A DNA stretch of 25,047 nt from a virus, in the IMG/VR virus record IMGVR_UViG_3300031974_004359, positions 1-25,047 of that record; one strand, 5' to 3'. Both the position numbers and the translations under genes were made by a program. A model generated the notes under the pieces. The model ran no database searches. It saw only the letters and a program-made list of their open reading frames with translations, and was not told where the DNA came from. Below are positions 15,366 through 21,600 of the stretch, piece by piece (the first letter of the stretch is position 1; each line of letters begins with the position of its first letter).

Positions 15366-15584
15366 TTATGCCTCACCTTTTTCTCCCCAATAAGGAAAAT
15401 TTAGAAGTTCAACTTCTATTTCTTGTTCTCTAACTTGGTTTCCTAACTCTTTTATTCTATCTAAAATTTTTTTATCCAACCCATCTCTATCAACGATTTT
15501 GCTATCAACTAATTCTTCTACTAAAGATTCAATAATAATTTCTAAGGTTGCTATCTTTTGTTCTAATATGTATAATCTACTCAT
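15366..15584 (-). CDS. 72-residue coiled-coil protein
   Basis: A 72-residue, mostly helical protein: MSRLYILEQKIATLEIIIES with heptad leucine/isoleucine spacing, then a second helix (LDKKILDRIKELGNQVREQE) and a short aromatic end (LLNFPYWGEKGEA). It probably forms a small coiled coil. Three bases separate it from the 83-residue gene upstream, so it is the last gene of the UvdE transcript. The next promoter begins right at its stop. No family recognised. Confidence 0.68.
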   Translation of the reverse strand: MSRLYILEQKIATLEIIIESLVEELVDSKIVDRDGLDKKILDRIKELGNQVREQEIEVELLNFPYWGEKGEA

Positions 15585-15587
15585 TAT

Positions 15588-15839
15588 TTATGGTGTAAGA
15601 GAACCTGTCAATTGATTTACGGCTTGCATAAATTCTTTGAAGTCTCTATCTGATTCGGTTTCGTAATCTAAACTGCCAAATGCTTTCTTGACAGAATTAT
15701 GATGGTAACCCATTGCATGTGCCATTCGAACACACATAATCTTATACTCATAAATATTCATATCATCAGGAACATCGAATGTAATGTTCTTTGCTTCCCT
15801 ATTTAGGGAATCTTCTGATTCGTAACTAAACATTCCCAT
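15588..15839 (-). CDS. 83-residue soluble protein of unknown function
   Basis: An 83-residue protein starting MGMFSYESEDSLN, with a helical core (YEYKIMCVRMAHAMGYHHNS; DRDFKEFMQAVNQL). A second in-frame ATG two codons in is also possible. The His/Cys/Met-rich stretch CVRMAHAMGYHH could bind a metal but has no recognised pattern. Two bases separate it from the stop of the deformylase-like gene. Position in a transcript with UvdE suggests early or middle expression. Confidence 0.65.
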   Translation of the reverse strand: MGMFSYESEDSLNREAKNITFDVPDDMNIYEYKIMCVRMAHAMGYHHNSVKKAFGSLDYETESDRDFKEFMQAVNQLTGSLTP

Positions 15840-15841
15840 AA

Positions 15842-16414
15842 TTATACTAATTTATATCCTTTATCTAAAAGAGGTTGTGCTTTTTTGTATTTAACAAATT
15901 CCATGTCTCCTTCAGGTGACTGTAACATTACTCTTTCGTTTCTACCTGGTTTCTTTTCAACCTTTCTTTCTTGTGTATATCTTCGTAATGGTGAGTTTAC
16001 ATCAATACCATCAAGTGAATCAATTAGTCTTTGAGCAAGAACACACTCAAACAATCCAACATCATTCATAAATTCTTGTTCACTTTTCCAAGTGTCTTTT
16101 TCTGAAGAAAACTCAACAACTCCAAGATTGTCTGTATTGACCTTAAACCATTTATGTCTTACAGTTTTTCTTGTTTTTTGTTTAGCAGAATCTTTTTCGA
16201 AATAAACCACCATATCTTTTGACTTTTCTGTCACAACAGGATTTACCATTGTTAATTCTTCATACTCTCCACCAAACCGAAGTGTGATGATTCTTTTATC
16301 CATTCCAACATCTAAACCTGTAAATGCTATCCCTTCTAATTTAGATATACTTTCGTTATATTGGTTTAACTCTTCGTTTGTAACGGTAGTTTTTTCAACT
16401 CTTTTTATTATCAT
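15842..16414 (-). CDS. Peptide deformylase-like protein lacking metal ligands
   Basis: A 190-residue protein whose ~20-145 follows the order of peptide deformylase, the enzyme that removes formyl from new proteins. Motif 1 is GIAFTGLDVGMDKRI (28-42) where active enzymes have GxGLAAPQVG. A good family segment follows: MVNPVVTEKSKDMVVY (56-71). Motif 2, normally EGCLS, is replaced by FEKDSA. Motif 3, normally QHExDHLxG, is QRLIDSLDG (128-136). The cysteine and both histidines that bind the metal and the catalytic glutamate are therefore gone. The C-terminal ~40 residues add a linker and EFVKYKKAQPLLDKGYKLV. It is most likely a catalytically dead deformylase fold kept for binding. The alternative, chance resemblance, is less likely given three aligned blocks. 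Confidence 0.65.
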   Translation of the reverse strand: MIIKRVEKTTVTNEELNQYNESISKLEGIAFTGLDVGMDKRIITLRFGGEYEELTMVNPVVTEKSKDMVVYFEKDSAKQKTRKTVRHKWFKVNTDNLGVVEFSSEKDTWKSEQEFMNDVGLFECVLAQRLIDSLDGIDVNSPLRRYTQERKVEKKPGRNERVMLQSPEGDMEFVKYKKAQPLLDKGYKLV

Positions 16415-16571
16415 AATATTTTTCTATTTCATTAGTTAGGTAATCTACTGAATCTGAACTTCCAACAAATGCTCCATACTTTGAATAATATTGAATCCAC
16501 TTATCTTTATCAGAATCAAATTGTTCTTTTAACTGATATATTTCTGGTACATGAATTTTTACATAACTCAT
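16395..16571 (-). CDS. 58-residue protein coupled to the cupin gene
   Basis: ATG at 16571 overlaps the cupin stop as ATGA and opens a 58-codon frame beginning MSYVKIHVPEIYQLKEQFDS and ending EKYYDNKKS with TGA at 16397-16395. It fills a gap of about 150 bases and overlaps the start of the deformylase-like gene by 20 bases. The product is small, acidic-aromatic and helical, with an inner KWIQYYSKYGAFVGSS block. Support comes from the ATGA coupling and complete fill of the gap; no family is recognised. Confidence 0.6.
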   Translation of the reverse strand: MSYVKIHVPEIYQLKEQFDSDKDKWIQYYSKYGAFVGSSDSVDYLTNEIEKYYDNKKS

Positions 16572-16954
16572 AATAAATCCTCTGGGGTTTGTCTGTAAAC
16601 TCTATAACTATCTTCATCAAAGTGTTGGGTCGAAACTTCAAATACAATTGAGTTATCTTCTAATGCAATTAACTGATGAGGCAATCCTCTTTCAATTAAA
16701 ACACTATCACCCTTCTCTAATGTTTTACCTTCCAATTTTCCATCTTCTACATTCAACCAATTAAATTGAAATCTTCCTTCTTGCACATACCAACTTTCTT
16801 TTTTCTTTAAGTGGTAATGCATTGAGAACCTATTTCTTTCTTTTGTGAATACTAATAATTTACCACAATACTCTTCATCGTTGTGAATCCATAGTTCATA
16901 TCCCCAATTCTTTTCTACTCTCTTAGGAGCTTTAATATCTACATCTATAATCAT
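16568..16954 (-). CDS. Single-domain cupin, mannose-6-phosphate isomerase-like
   Basis: A 128-residue single cupin of the type II mannose-6-phosphate isomerase-like group. The leading NWGYELWIHND resembles the 'E-x-x-W-G-x-E' start of that family. Cupin motif 1 gives H46, H48 and E53 (SMHYHLKKKESWYVQEGRF). Motif 2 gives H93 (GDSVLIERGLPHQLIAL). All four metal ligands are present, so it is probably an active metalloprotein. The substrate cannot be told; a sugar phosphate is plausible from the family. Its start overlaps the UvdE stop as ATGA and its stop overlaps the next small gene the same way, placing it in the UvdE transcript. Confidence 0.82.
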   Translation of the reverse strand: MIIDVDIKAPKRVEKNWGYELWIHNDEEYCGKLLVFTKERNRFSMHYHLKKKESWYVQEGRFQFNWLNVEDGKLEGKTLEKGDSVLIERGLPHQLIALEDNSIVFEVSTQHFDEDSYRVYRQTPEDLL

Positions 16955-17904
16955 TCTGCGTAACTTTGTGTGTTTAACAATCCACTATAAGCACATATAC
17001 TTTCTTTTCCAATGAAAGGCATGATAGAAAGTTCTTTTGCTTTTGCTTCTACCATTACATCAACATCAGTACCATATAAGTCAGGTAACTCATTGATATA
17101 ATCTGAATGTGCCTGTGGTTTTAATTTTTCATTCTCTTCATGTAATGCTTTACTTTCTGAGTAATGAACAATAGGTTTAATATTTTTAGGCCATGTTGAG
17201 ATTGCCAGTTTTAGAGCCTCTTCTTCACTCAAATCACCTGTACAAAATTTGTGGTGGTGATAATCAAATACGATTGGGATACCAATTTTTTCGTGTAAGT
17301 ACATTAAGTCTTTTACTGAATACATTGATGCCTTATCATCATTCTCAACTGTCAATCTACTTTTTACCGAATCAGATAGTCTTTGGAAGTTATCACAAAA
17401 TCTATCCATAGCAGATTTCTTATCTCCATAAACACCATTACAATGAATATTTATTTTATTATAGTGAGATTTTTCCAATCCTAATAAATCAAAAATCTTA
17501 CCATGGATTTCCAAATCAGTAATAGTATTCTTTACTACTTTTTCACGAGGTGAAGTAAGTACATTAAAAGGACCAGGATGAGAAGTAATTCTAATTCCAT
17601 TTGTTTTTGCATAATGTCCACATCCTTGTAGTAGTGTTTTGATTCTCAAGTAATGTGGCAGTTCTTCTAAATTATACTCAGATGCCCAAGGAAACATTTC
17701 AGATGATAGTCTGAATAATTTAATTCCATTTTCATTATTCCATTTTAGAATTTGAAACAAGTCTCTTACATTTTCTAATGCAAGTTCTGATGCGTAATCG
17801 ATTCCCCTTTCTTCAAAGGTTCGTTTAATCATTGACCGATTGGTTGTAACTTTGGGTTTTTGTTTACCAAGTGTCATGTTAATACAAGCGTAACCTAAAT
17901 TCAT
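16951..17904 (-). CDS. uvsE: UV damage endonuclease UvdE/UvsE-like
   Basis: A 317-residue protein of the UvdE family, a TIM-barrel metal-dependent endonuclease that nicks 5' of UV photoproducts. The start MNLGYACINMTLG is typical. Later blocks include KLFRLSSEMFPWASEYNL, GIRITSHPGPFNVLTSP, INIHCNGVYGDKKSAMDRF, LTVENDDKASMYSVKDL, IPIVFDYHHHKFCTGD and KPIVHYSES. These carry the His, Glu and Asp metal ligands expected along the barrel. Length is normal and intact. It is the first gene behind a near-perfect Bacteroidota promoter (17931-17962) and leads a six-gene run, so early repair of phage DNA is likely. Confidence 0.92.
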   Translation of the reverse strand: MNLGYACINMTLGKQKPKVTTNRSMIKRTFEERGIDYASELALENVRDLFQILKWNNENGIKLFRLSSEMFPWASEYNLEELPHYLRIKTLLQGCGHYAKTNGIRITSHPGPFNVLTSPREKVVKNTITDLEIHGKIFDLLGLEKSHYNKINIHCNGVYGDKKSAMDRFCDNFQRLSDSVKSRLTVENDDKASMYSVKDLMYLHEKIGIPIVFDYHHHKFCTGDLSEEEALKLAISTWPKNIKPIVHYSESKALHEENEKLKPQAHSDYINELPDLYGTDVDVMVEAKAKELSIMPFIGKESICAYSGLLNTQSYAE

Positions 17905-17930
17905 CTTTGTATATTTTGTTTTTGTTTTAA

Positions 17931-17962
17931 CAAATATACGAAATTATTTTCAAAAAACCAAA
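17931..17962 (-). promoter_or_regulatory. Bacteroidota-type promoter before uvsE
   Basis: On the coding strand TTTG (17962-17959), 20 nt, then TATATTTG (17938-17931), an exact match to TTTG-N19-21-TAnnTTTG. ATG 17904 lies 27 nt after the -7 box, so the leader is short. This is the best match of the four host-type promoters in the window. Confidence 0.75.
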
Positions 17963-17968
17963 TTATTT

Positions 17969-19384
17969 TTAATAAGTTTTAGTTTCAAAGTCTGTTGGGT
18001 ACGAAGTATCCTTTCCATTTTTAATATATGTCAACCAATAGTTTACTGCATTTTGGTTGTTTATCCATTTACTTCTATCCCCCCAATTAAAGTTTGGTTT
18101 TGCATAATATGGTTTCTGAGTCTTTGCATAAAGTGCACGTTTAGATGATTGTGGTCTAAACTCATCTATCAACCCATCACCAGTATTGTCATACCCATCA
18201 ATAGTTCCATCCCCATCTAAATCAATTGCCCTCCTTTTTGTATCTTTTTTTAAGTTAGAAAGTTCATCATCTATTGTTTCCGAAGTGTCAACTTTTTTTT
18301 TATAATCTTCTGCTGCTTGTTTGAGTTCTTCGTTGGGTTCTGATTCTTTTTCAGATTCTTCTACAATTTTTGAAATATCTGTTGGTGATAAATCTTCAAT
18401 ACTAAATTCTTCGTTTGCTAATTCATCTTCAAAGGATGAACCTAACTCATTTTCTGAATCAAATTGATTTCGAAAATCTGCCATTTCTTCTTCAGTCCAA
18501 AAACCATCATCTTGGTCGTTATCTTGGTCGTTATCTTGGTCGGTTTCACCATAGAGTTCTCGTTTCTCAACTACCTTCTTTTTATCGGATTCACCTTTAT
18601 CGATTTTCAAAGCATTGTTAAATGCTACAACCAATGCAACTGCTAGTGGGTCGAATACAAATATAATAATTAAAATAAACCAATTGATAATTTGGTCCAT
18701 CGGTTTATCTAATAATCCACTAAGATATTGTAGAGGTCCTAACTCTGATGATACTTCAGTATCAGTATCTAAATCTAAAATCTTTAACTGAATAGATTGT
18801 AGTGAATCTGCTGCTACTTCTCTTTTTGCTTGAACTTCTTTTCTATTCTCTTCCTCAACTGCTATCCTTTGTTGTGATAATCTAAGTTCGGTTGTTGAGA
18901 TTGTTTGTCTAAATCCAGTTGTTGAAGTTGTATCTCTAACTTGAATTGAACTTGCTTTAGCATTTGAAAGAGTTGCAATATTATCGGATATTCTTGATAA
19001 CTCAACATCATATCTTGCAACATCATCTGCCCAAAACTTTTCTTTTTGTTGTAAAAAGGTTCTTTGTTTTTCAGTTATAGAATAGATGTTGAATGTATCT
19101 TGGAATGCTGCTGTTAGGAATCCATAGATACCTAATGAAGTAATCAGAATCAATATCACTACACCAATTGATAAATAAATTCTAAATACTTTATTTATTT
19201 TTTCCCAATAGTTGTATAGGTAACCTGCGGTTATTAATTTGGCTGCCTCTAAAGAACTTGCCATTAAAATTACCGATAGTGATGCTCCAGCAAATAATTT
19301 AGATAAACCACTTACTGAAAAGAATGCTGCATTAAATGCTACAAACAATGCAGACAAACCCAATAACAAAGTTCTGAATTTCAT
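17969..19384 (-). CDS. Large multi-helix membrane protein with calcium-loop-like repeats
   Basis: A 471-residue membrane protein. Three helices lie near the N-terminus (~5-25, 32-56, 68-92), then a coiled-coil domain (~100-205), then a fourth helix (~233-257, WFILIIIFVFDPLAVALVVA). The rest (~260-471) is acidic and soluble. It contains a DQDNDQDNDQDD repeat (281-293) and DLDGDGTIDGYDNTGDGLID (388-407), two tandem Asp-rich loops like those of EF-hand, dockerin or thrombospondin type 3 calcium sites. The end is aromatic and basic. It has the clearest Shine-Dalgarno site in the window (AAAGGAG before ATG 19384). Helix count and layout recall DUF4407-like phage membrane proteins, unverified. It may reshape the host envelope or sense ions; both are inference. 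Confidence 0.8.
   Translation of the reverse strand: MKFRTLLLGLSALFVAFNAAFFSVSGLSKLFAGASLSVILMASSLEAAKLITAGYLYNYWEKINKVFRIYLSIGVVILILITSLGIYGFLTAAFQDTFNIYSITEKQRTFLQQKEKFWADDVARYDVELSRISDNIATLSNAKASSIQVRDTTSTTGFRQTISTTELRLSQQRIAVEEENRKEVQAKREVAADSLQSIQLKILDLDTDTEVSSELGPLQYLSGLLDKPMDQIINWFILIIIFVFDPLAVALVVAFNNALKIDKGESDKKKVVEKRELYGETDQDNDQDNDQDDGFWTEEEMADFRNQFDSENELGSSFEDELANEEFSIEDLSPTDISKIVEESEKESEPNEELKQAAEDYKKKVDTSETIDDELSNLKKDTKRRAIDLDGDGTIDGYDNTGDGLIDEFRPQSSKRALYAKTQKPYYAKPNFNWGDRSKWINNQNAVNYWLTYIKNGKDTSYPTDFETKTY
18509..18544. repeat. Three tandem copies of a 12-bp unit
   Basis: The plus strand repeats ATCTTGGTCGTT twice and then once more with one change near its end (ATCTTGGTCGGT). 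In the membrane-protein gene it encodes the DQDN repeat, so copy-number changes stay in frame and would only lengthen the acidic linker. Confidence 0.85.
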
Positions 19385-19397
19385 TATGTACTCCTTT

Positions 19398-19577
19398 CTA
19401 TGATAACTCTACAAGAGTTCTCGTTAGTTCGAGTAACCTTTCTATTTGATTCGTTAACCTTAAAGCCTCTTGTTGGTTTGATGGTCTACTACCATCTAAC
19501 ATACCATTAATCACTTTATTGTGATTTCCAATTGCATCTATATGAGTTAATGCCTTTTCTTTATGTTCTGGTTTCAT
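19398..19577 (-). CDS. 59-residue helical protein
   Basis: ATG at 19577 opens 59 codons beginning MKPEHKEKALTHIDAIGNHN, passing SRPSNQQEALRLTNQIERLL, and ending TAG at 19400-19398. It is mostly amphipathic helix. It lies 25 nt behind an exact ATATTTATA box and just after the Hsp20 terminator, and its stop is 13 bases before the ATG of the large membrane protein, with that gene's AAAGGAG in between. It is too short to be seen in a 60-codon ORF screen but fills most of a 286-base gap. Function unknown. Confidence 0.65.
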   Translation of the reverse strand: MKPEHKEKALTHIDAIGNHNKVINGMLDGSRPSNQQEALRLTNQIERLLELTRTLVELS

Positions 19578-19601
19578 AATAACATATTGTTTGTTAATAT
19601 A

Positions 19602-19610
19602 TATAAATAT
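19602..19610 (-). promoter_or_regulatory. Putative phage late-type promoter box
   Basis: The coding strand reads CTATATTTATATATA, containing an exact ATATTTATA, 25 nt upstream of ATG 19577 and directly after the Hsp20 terminator. A terminator followed by a new promoter is a sensible arrangement for a transcript boundary. Confidence 0.5.
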
Positions 19611-19611
19611 A

Positions 19612-19646
19612 GAAAAAAGAAAAAAGGGAGATTTTTCAACCTCCCC
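19612..19646 (-). terminator. Rho-independent terminator after hsp20
   Basis: The coding strand has GGGGAG, a GTTGAAAAAT loop region and CTCCC, then TTTTTTCTTTTTTC. The GC stem with a T-rich tail 25 bases after the Hsp20 stop is a classic intrinsic terminator, and is the only GC-rich hairpin noticed in a gap here. Confidence 0.8.
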
Positions 19647-19670
19647 TAAACTAAACTAACTTTAATAAGA

Positions 19671-20060
19671 TTAAAATTTAATCTTTACTTTTTTAGATTT
19701 TCTTTCTTCTTTTTTATCTAAAAGAATAGTTAATAAACCATTCTCAATTGATGCACTTGTAGTTGTTCCATCATAGTCTTTTCCTACTTTGAATCTAAGA
19801 TTTACATTACCAACTACTGCATTTACATTTTGAGTTTCTGCTTTGATTGTAATTAAATCTTCAGTAACATCTACATCTACATCTTTAGGATTATGTCCTA
19901 CAACATTGATGAGGATTTGTTGTTTTCCATCTTCGGTTGTTGTAATAGAATAATTACCTTGTTGGTGTTTTACATGAAGTGGTTTGAATGTTGAATCAAA
20001 TACTTCATCAAATAAAGTGTCAATTGTATAAATCATATTTTTCATTTTTAAGTTAAACAT
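19671..20060 (-). CDS. hsp20: Hsp20/alpha-crystallin small heat shock protein
   Basis: A 129-residue small heat shock protein. The crystallin domain covers ~35-119: YSITTTEDGKQQILINVVGH, then KDVDVDVTEDLITIKAET and the conserved A-x-x-x-N-G-x-L strand as SIENGLLTILL (104-114). It ends with a lysine-rich tail (KKVKIKF). Such chaperones hold unfolding proteins and are frequent in T4-like marine phages, possibly aiding capsid or scaffold folding. An alternative start at 20045 (MKNMIYT) is possible, since the first five residues add little. It has its own terminator at 19612-19646 and an upstream inverted-repeat region at 20102-20128. Confidence 0.9.
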   Translation of the reverse strand: MFNLKMKNMIYTIDTLFDEVFDSTFKPLHVKHQQGNYSITTTEDGKQQILINVVGHNPKDVDVDVTEDLITIKAETQNVNAVVGNVNLRFKVGKDYDGTTTSASIENGLLTILLDKKEERKSKKVKIKF

Positions 20061-20101
20061 ACAATCTTTATATTACCAATGCCGTACCAATTTGTTTTAT
20101 A

Positions 20102-20128
20102 TGACAAGTTGTCAGTTTGTACTGACAA
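20102..20128. promoter_or_regulatory. Operator-like inverted repeats before hsp20
   Basis: TGACAA (20102-20107), TTGTCA (20109-20114) and TGACAA (20122-20127) occur in 27 bases. This gives a 13-base palindrome (TGACAAGTTGTCA) and an overlapping perfect 8-bp hairpin (TTGTCAGT/ACTGACAA with a 4-base loop, 20109-20128). No T-run follows, so it is not a typical terminator. A dimeric repressor site or an mRNA hairpin after the upstream gene are both possible. Confidence 0.45.
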
Positions 20129-20132
20129 AATG

Positions 20133-20507
20133 TTATTCTTCTATATATTTGCCAGTCAAAGACCTATATAATATTTCTAATTCTTCTTCGGTTGTACAAA
20201 ATCCAAGTCCATCGAAATCTAAAATCTCAAGAAAATATTGACCTGGTTTTAACCCCATGTTTATCAACTCAGTATCATCATCAGATGAATTAGTTACAAA
20301 TCGTGGTGCGTATTTATCATTTCTTCCTTTAGGAATAGGAAGTGTCCAAAAGTAAGGCTTATCTAATTCATCACCCTCTTCAATATCTTCTCTATTTTCG
20401 ATAAAGTCACCAGTTCCATTATAGTCGTGTGTGATATGCTTTGACCAACCTTGTCTTTTGAAGGTTTCATCAGTTAGTGGTGTTGCCTGTAATCTTACTT
20501 TTCTCAT
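20133..20507 (-). CDS. Uncharacterised 124-residue acidic protein
   Basis: A 124-residue soluble, acidic protein beginning MRKVRLQATPLTDETFKRQG. The centre has PYFWTLPIPKGRNDKYAPRF, and the C-terminal half GQYFLEILDFDGLGFCTTEE followed by a helix. No membrane segment or catalytic motif is recognised. Its start overlaps the lipoprotein stop as ATGA, so it is co-translated with a surface lipoprotein and a nucleotidase. A cytoplasmic partner role is possible but not supported by sequence. Confidence 0.7.
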   Translation of the reverse strand: MRKVRLQATPLTDETFKRQGWSKHITHDYNGTGDFIENREDIEEGDELDKPYFWTLPIPKGRNDKYAPRFVTNSSDDDTELINMGLKPGQYFLEILDFDGLGFCTTEEELEILYRSLTGKYIEE

Positions 20508-21055
20508 TCCAATACAAATCTGATTGTTTCTTCTAAATCTTCAAATGTTGCTTTTACAATAAGTGTATCACCAACCATTTCATCAATTGGTGCAATAACT
20601 GTATTTATTTCTCCATCGGTTCCACTATATGAAAACTCATTAATAGTTGGTACAATACTTCCAGCAAAACCCGTTACATAAGTTGTATCTACATCAACCC
20701 ATTGACCTAATATATTGATTGTTCTACGAATGAATACATATGCAGTATCGTTCAAAATCCATTGATGTGAAGATTCCCAATTTACTAATTGTGGATAAAG
20801 TGGTTCTTCTCCATTATTCAAAAGTTTACCTGTAATTCTATGAATTGTTTGGATTGAATTTTGTGTAGAGTTTAGTTCTAATTTATATAATCCTTCATTA
20901 GTTGTATCTAATCTACCATCCAATTCCATTGTGTAATTATCAGGTATGTCTGATATTGGGTCTTCCGTACAAGATGTTAATGTTCCCAATAACATTAATG
21001 AATAAAGAACTAATGCAAATTTTAATAAGAAATTTATACTATCAAATTGTTTCAT
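20504..21055 (-). CDS. Phage-encoded lipoprotein
   Basis: A 183-residue protein with a type II signal peptide. A short charged start (MKQFDSINFLLKF) is followed by a hydrophobic core (ALVLYSLMLLGTL) and a lipobox ending at C29 (LTSC). Residues after the cysteine are TEDP; acidic residues just after the lipidated cysteine are the Bacteroidota pattern for export to the cell surface. The mature ~155 residues are beta-rich (YTMELDGRL, YKLELNSTQNS, TLIVKATFEDL). I choose the start at 21055 because its ATG overlaps the nucleotidase stop as ATGA and gives a clean signal peptide. Phage lipoproteins often block receptors against a second phage; that is an inference here. Confidence 0.82.
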   Translation of the reverse strand: MKQFDSINFLLKFALVLYSLMLLGTLTSCTEDPISDIPDNYTMELDGRLDTTNEGLYKLELNSTQNSIQTIHRITGKLLNNGEEPLYPQLVNWESSHQWILNDTAYVFIRRTINILGQWVDVDTTYVTGFAGSIVPTINEFSYSGTDGEINTVIAPIDEMVGDTLIVKATFEDLEETIRFVLE

Positions 21056-21537
21056 AATAAGTAATCTAAAATAGAATCCCAAGTTGGATATTCGTTTGGT
21101 TTGTTATCGTTTTCCCAATCGTAACCGAATCTCAATAGTTCACCACTAAACTCACCGGCACCATTTTTTAATCTATCATCAATAAGGTAATCACCTAATA
21201 ACAAATCTTTTCTATGTGTAATGAACATTTTTTTGTGAAAGATATTACCGAAGTAATCTTCAATCCAAAGTCTTTTATCAGTATTTGATTGTGGGTTACC
21301 CCAAGGAGCAGAAGTGGCAATGAATAATTCATACTTACCACTTTCATGTAGTTTCTTAACTGCCTCAATAGCACCTTCGATAGGTGGAGCAATTCTGAAT
21401 AGACCTTGTATGTGGTCTGGGAATGTTTTGTATCTTTCTTTTAGATGAGGGTGATTTTCAAACCAAGTGTCGATTGCCTTACCGAAGTCAACTAACACAC
21501 CATCCATGTCAATGTAAATTATTTTCTTTTTTGTCAT
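21052..21537 (-). CDS. 5'(3')-deoxyribonucleotidase (HAD superfamily)
   Basis: A 161-residue HAD-fold enzyme of the 5'(3')-deoxyribonucleotidase group, which removes phosphate from deoxynucleoside monophosphates. Motif I is DMDGVLVDF (10-18) with nucleophile D10 and D12. Motif II is ATSAPW (74-79). Motif III/IV is around K110 and LIDDRLKN (119-125). All catalytic positions are present. The frame extends nine codons upstream, but I place the start at 21537 (MTKKKIIY) because the extension runs into the -7 box of the promoter at 21554-21585. It opens a run with the lipoprotein and the 124-residue protein. It may tune dNTP pools together with dCMP deaminase. Confidence 0.87.
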   Translation of the reverse strand: MTKKKIIYIDMDGVLVDFGKAIDTWFENHPHLKERYKTFPDHIQGLFRIAPPIEGAIEAVKKLHESGKYELFIATSAPWGNPQSNTDKRLWIEDYFGNIFHKKMFITHRKDLLLGDYLIDDRLKNGAGEFSGELLRFGYDWENDNKPNEYPTWDSILDYLL

Positions 21538-21553
21538 ATCACTTATTAGAGTA

Positions 21554-21585
21554 CTAATATACAAAATTTAATTGACATTTCCAAA
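21554..21585 (-). promoter_or_regulatory. Bacteroidota-type promoter before the nucleotidase
   Basis: On the coding strand TTTG (21585-21582), 20 nt, then TATATTAG (21561-21554); ATG 21537 is 17 nt further on. The TTTGGAA context equals that at 22182 and 15334. The -33 box lies in the loop of a perfect hairpin. Confidence 0.65.
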
Positions 21586-21600
21586 TTTTTTGTCAATTAA
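21568..21600 (-). terminator. Perfect 10-bp hairpin enclosing a promoter -33 box
   Basis: TTAATTGACA and TGTCAATTAA form a perfect 10-bp stem with a 13-base loop. On the coding strand the left arm includes the stop codon of the 75-residue gene and the right arm is followed by ATTTTG. It is a plausible terminator for that gene. The loop contains TTTGG, the -33 element of the next promoter. Confidence 0.5.

Noticed and set aside
17940-17969. Possible third composite hairpin around the uvsE promoter (AAAATAATTT repeated)
   Set aside because: The two copies are direct repeats that pair only imperfectly (8 of 10), unlike the perfect or near-perfect stems at 21568 and 22192.
18415-18646. Two overlapping plus-strand frames of 60-68 codons across the 12-bp repeat
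   Set aside because: They are antisense of the large membrane protein, and their repeats only mirror its DQDN repeat.
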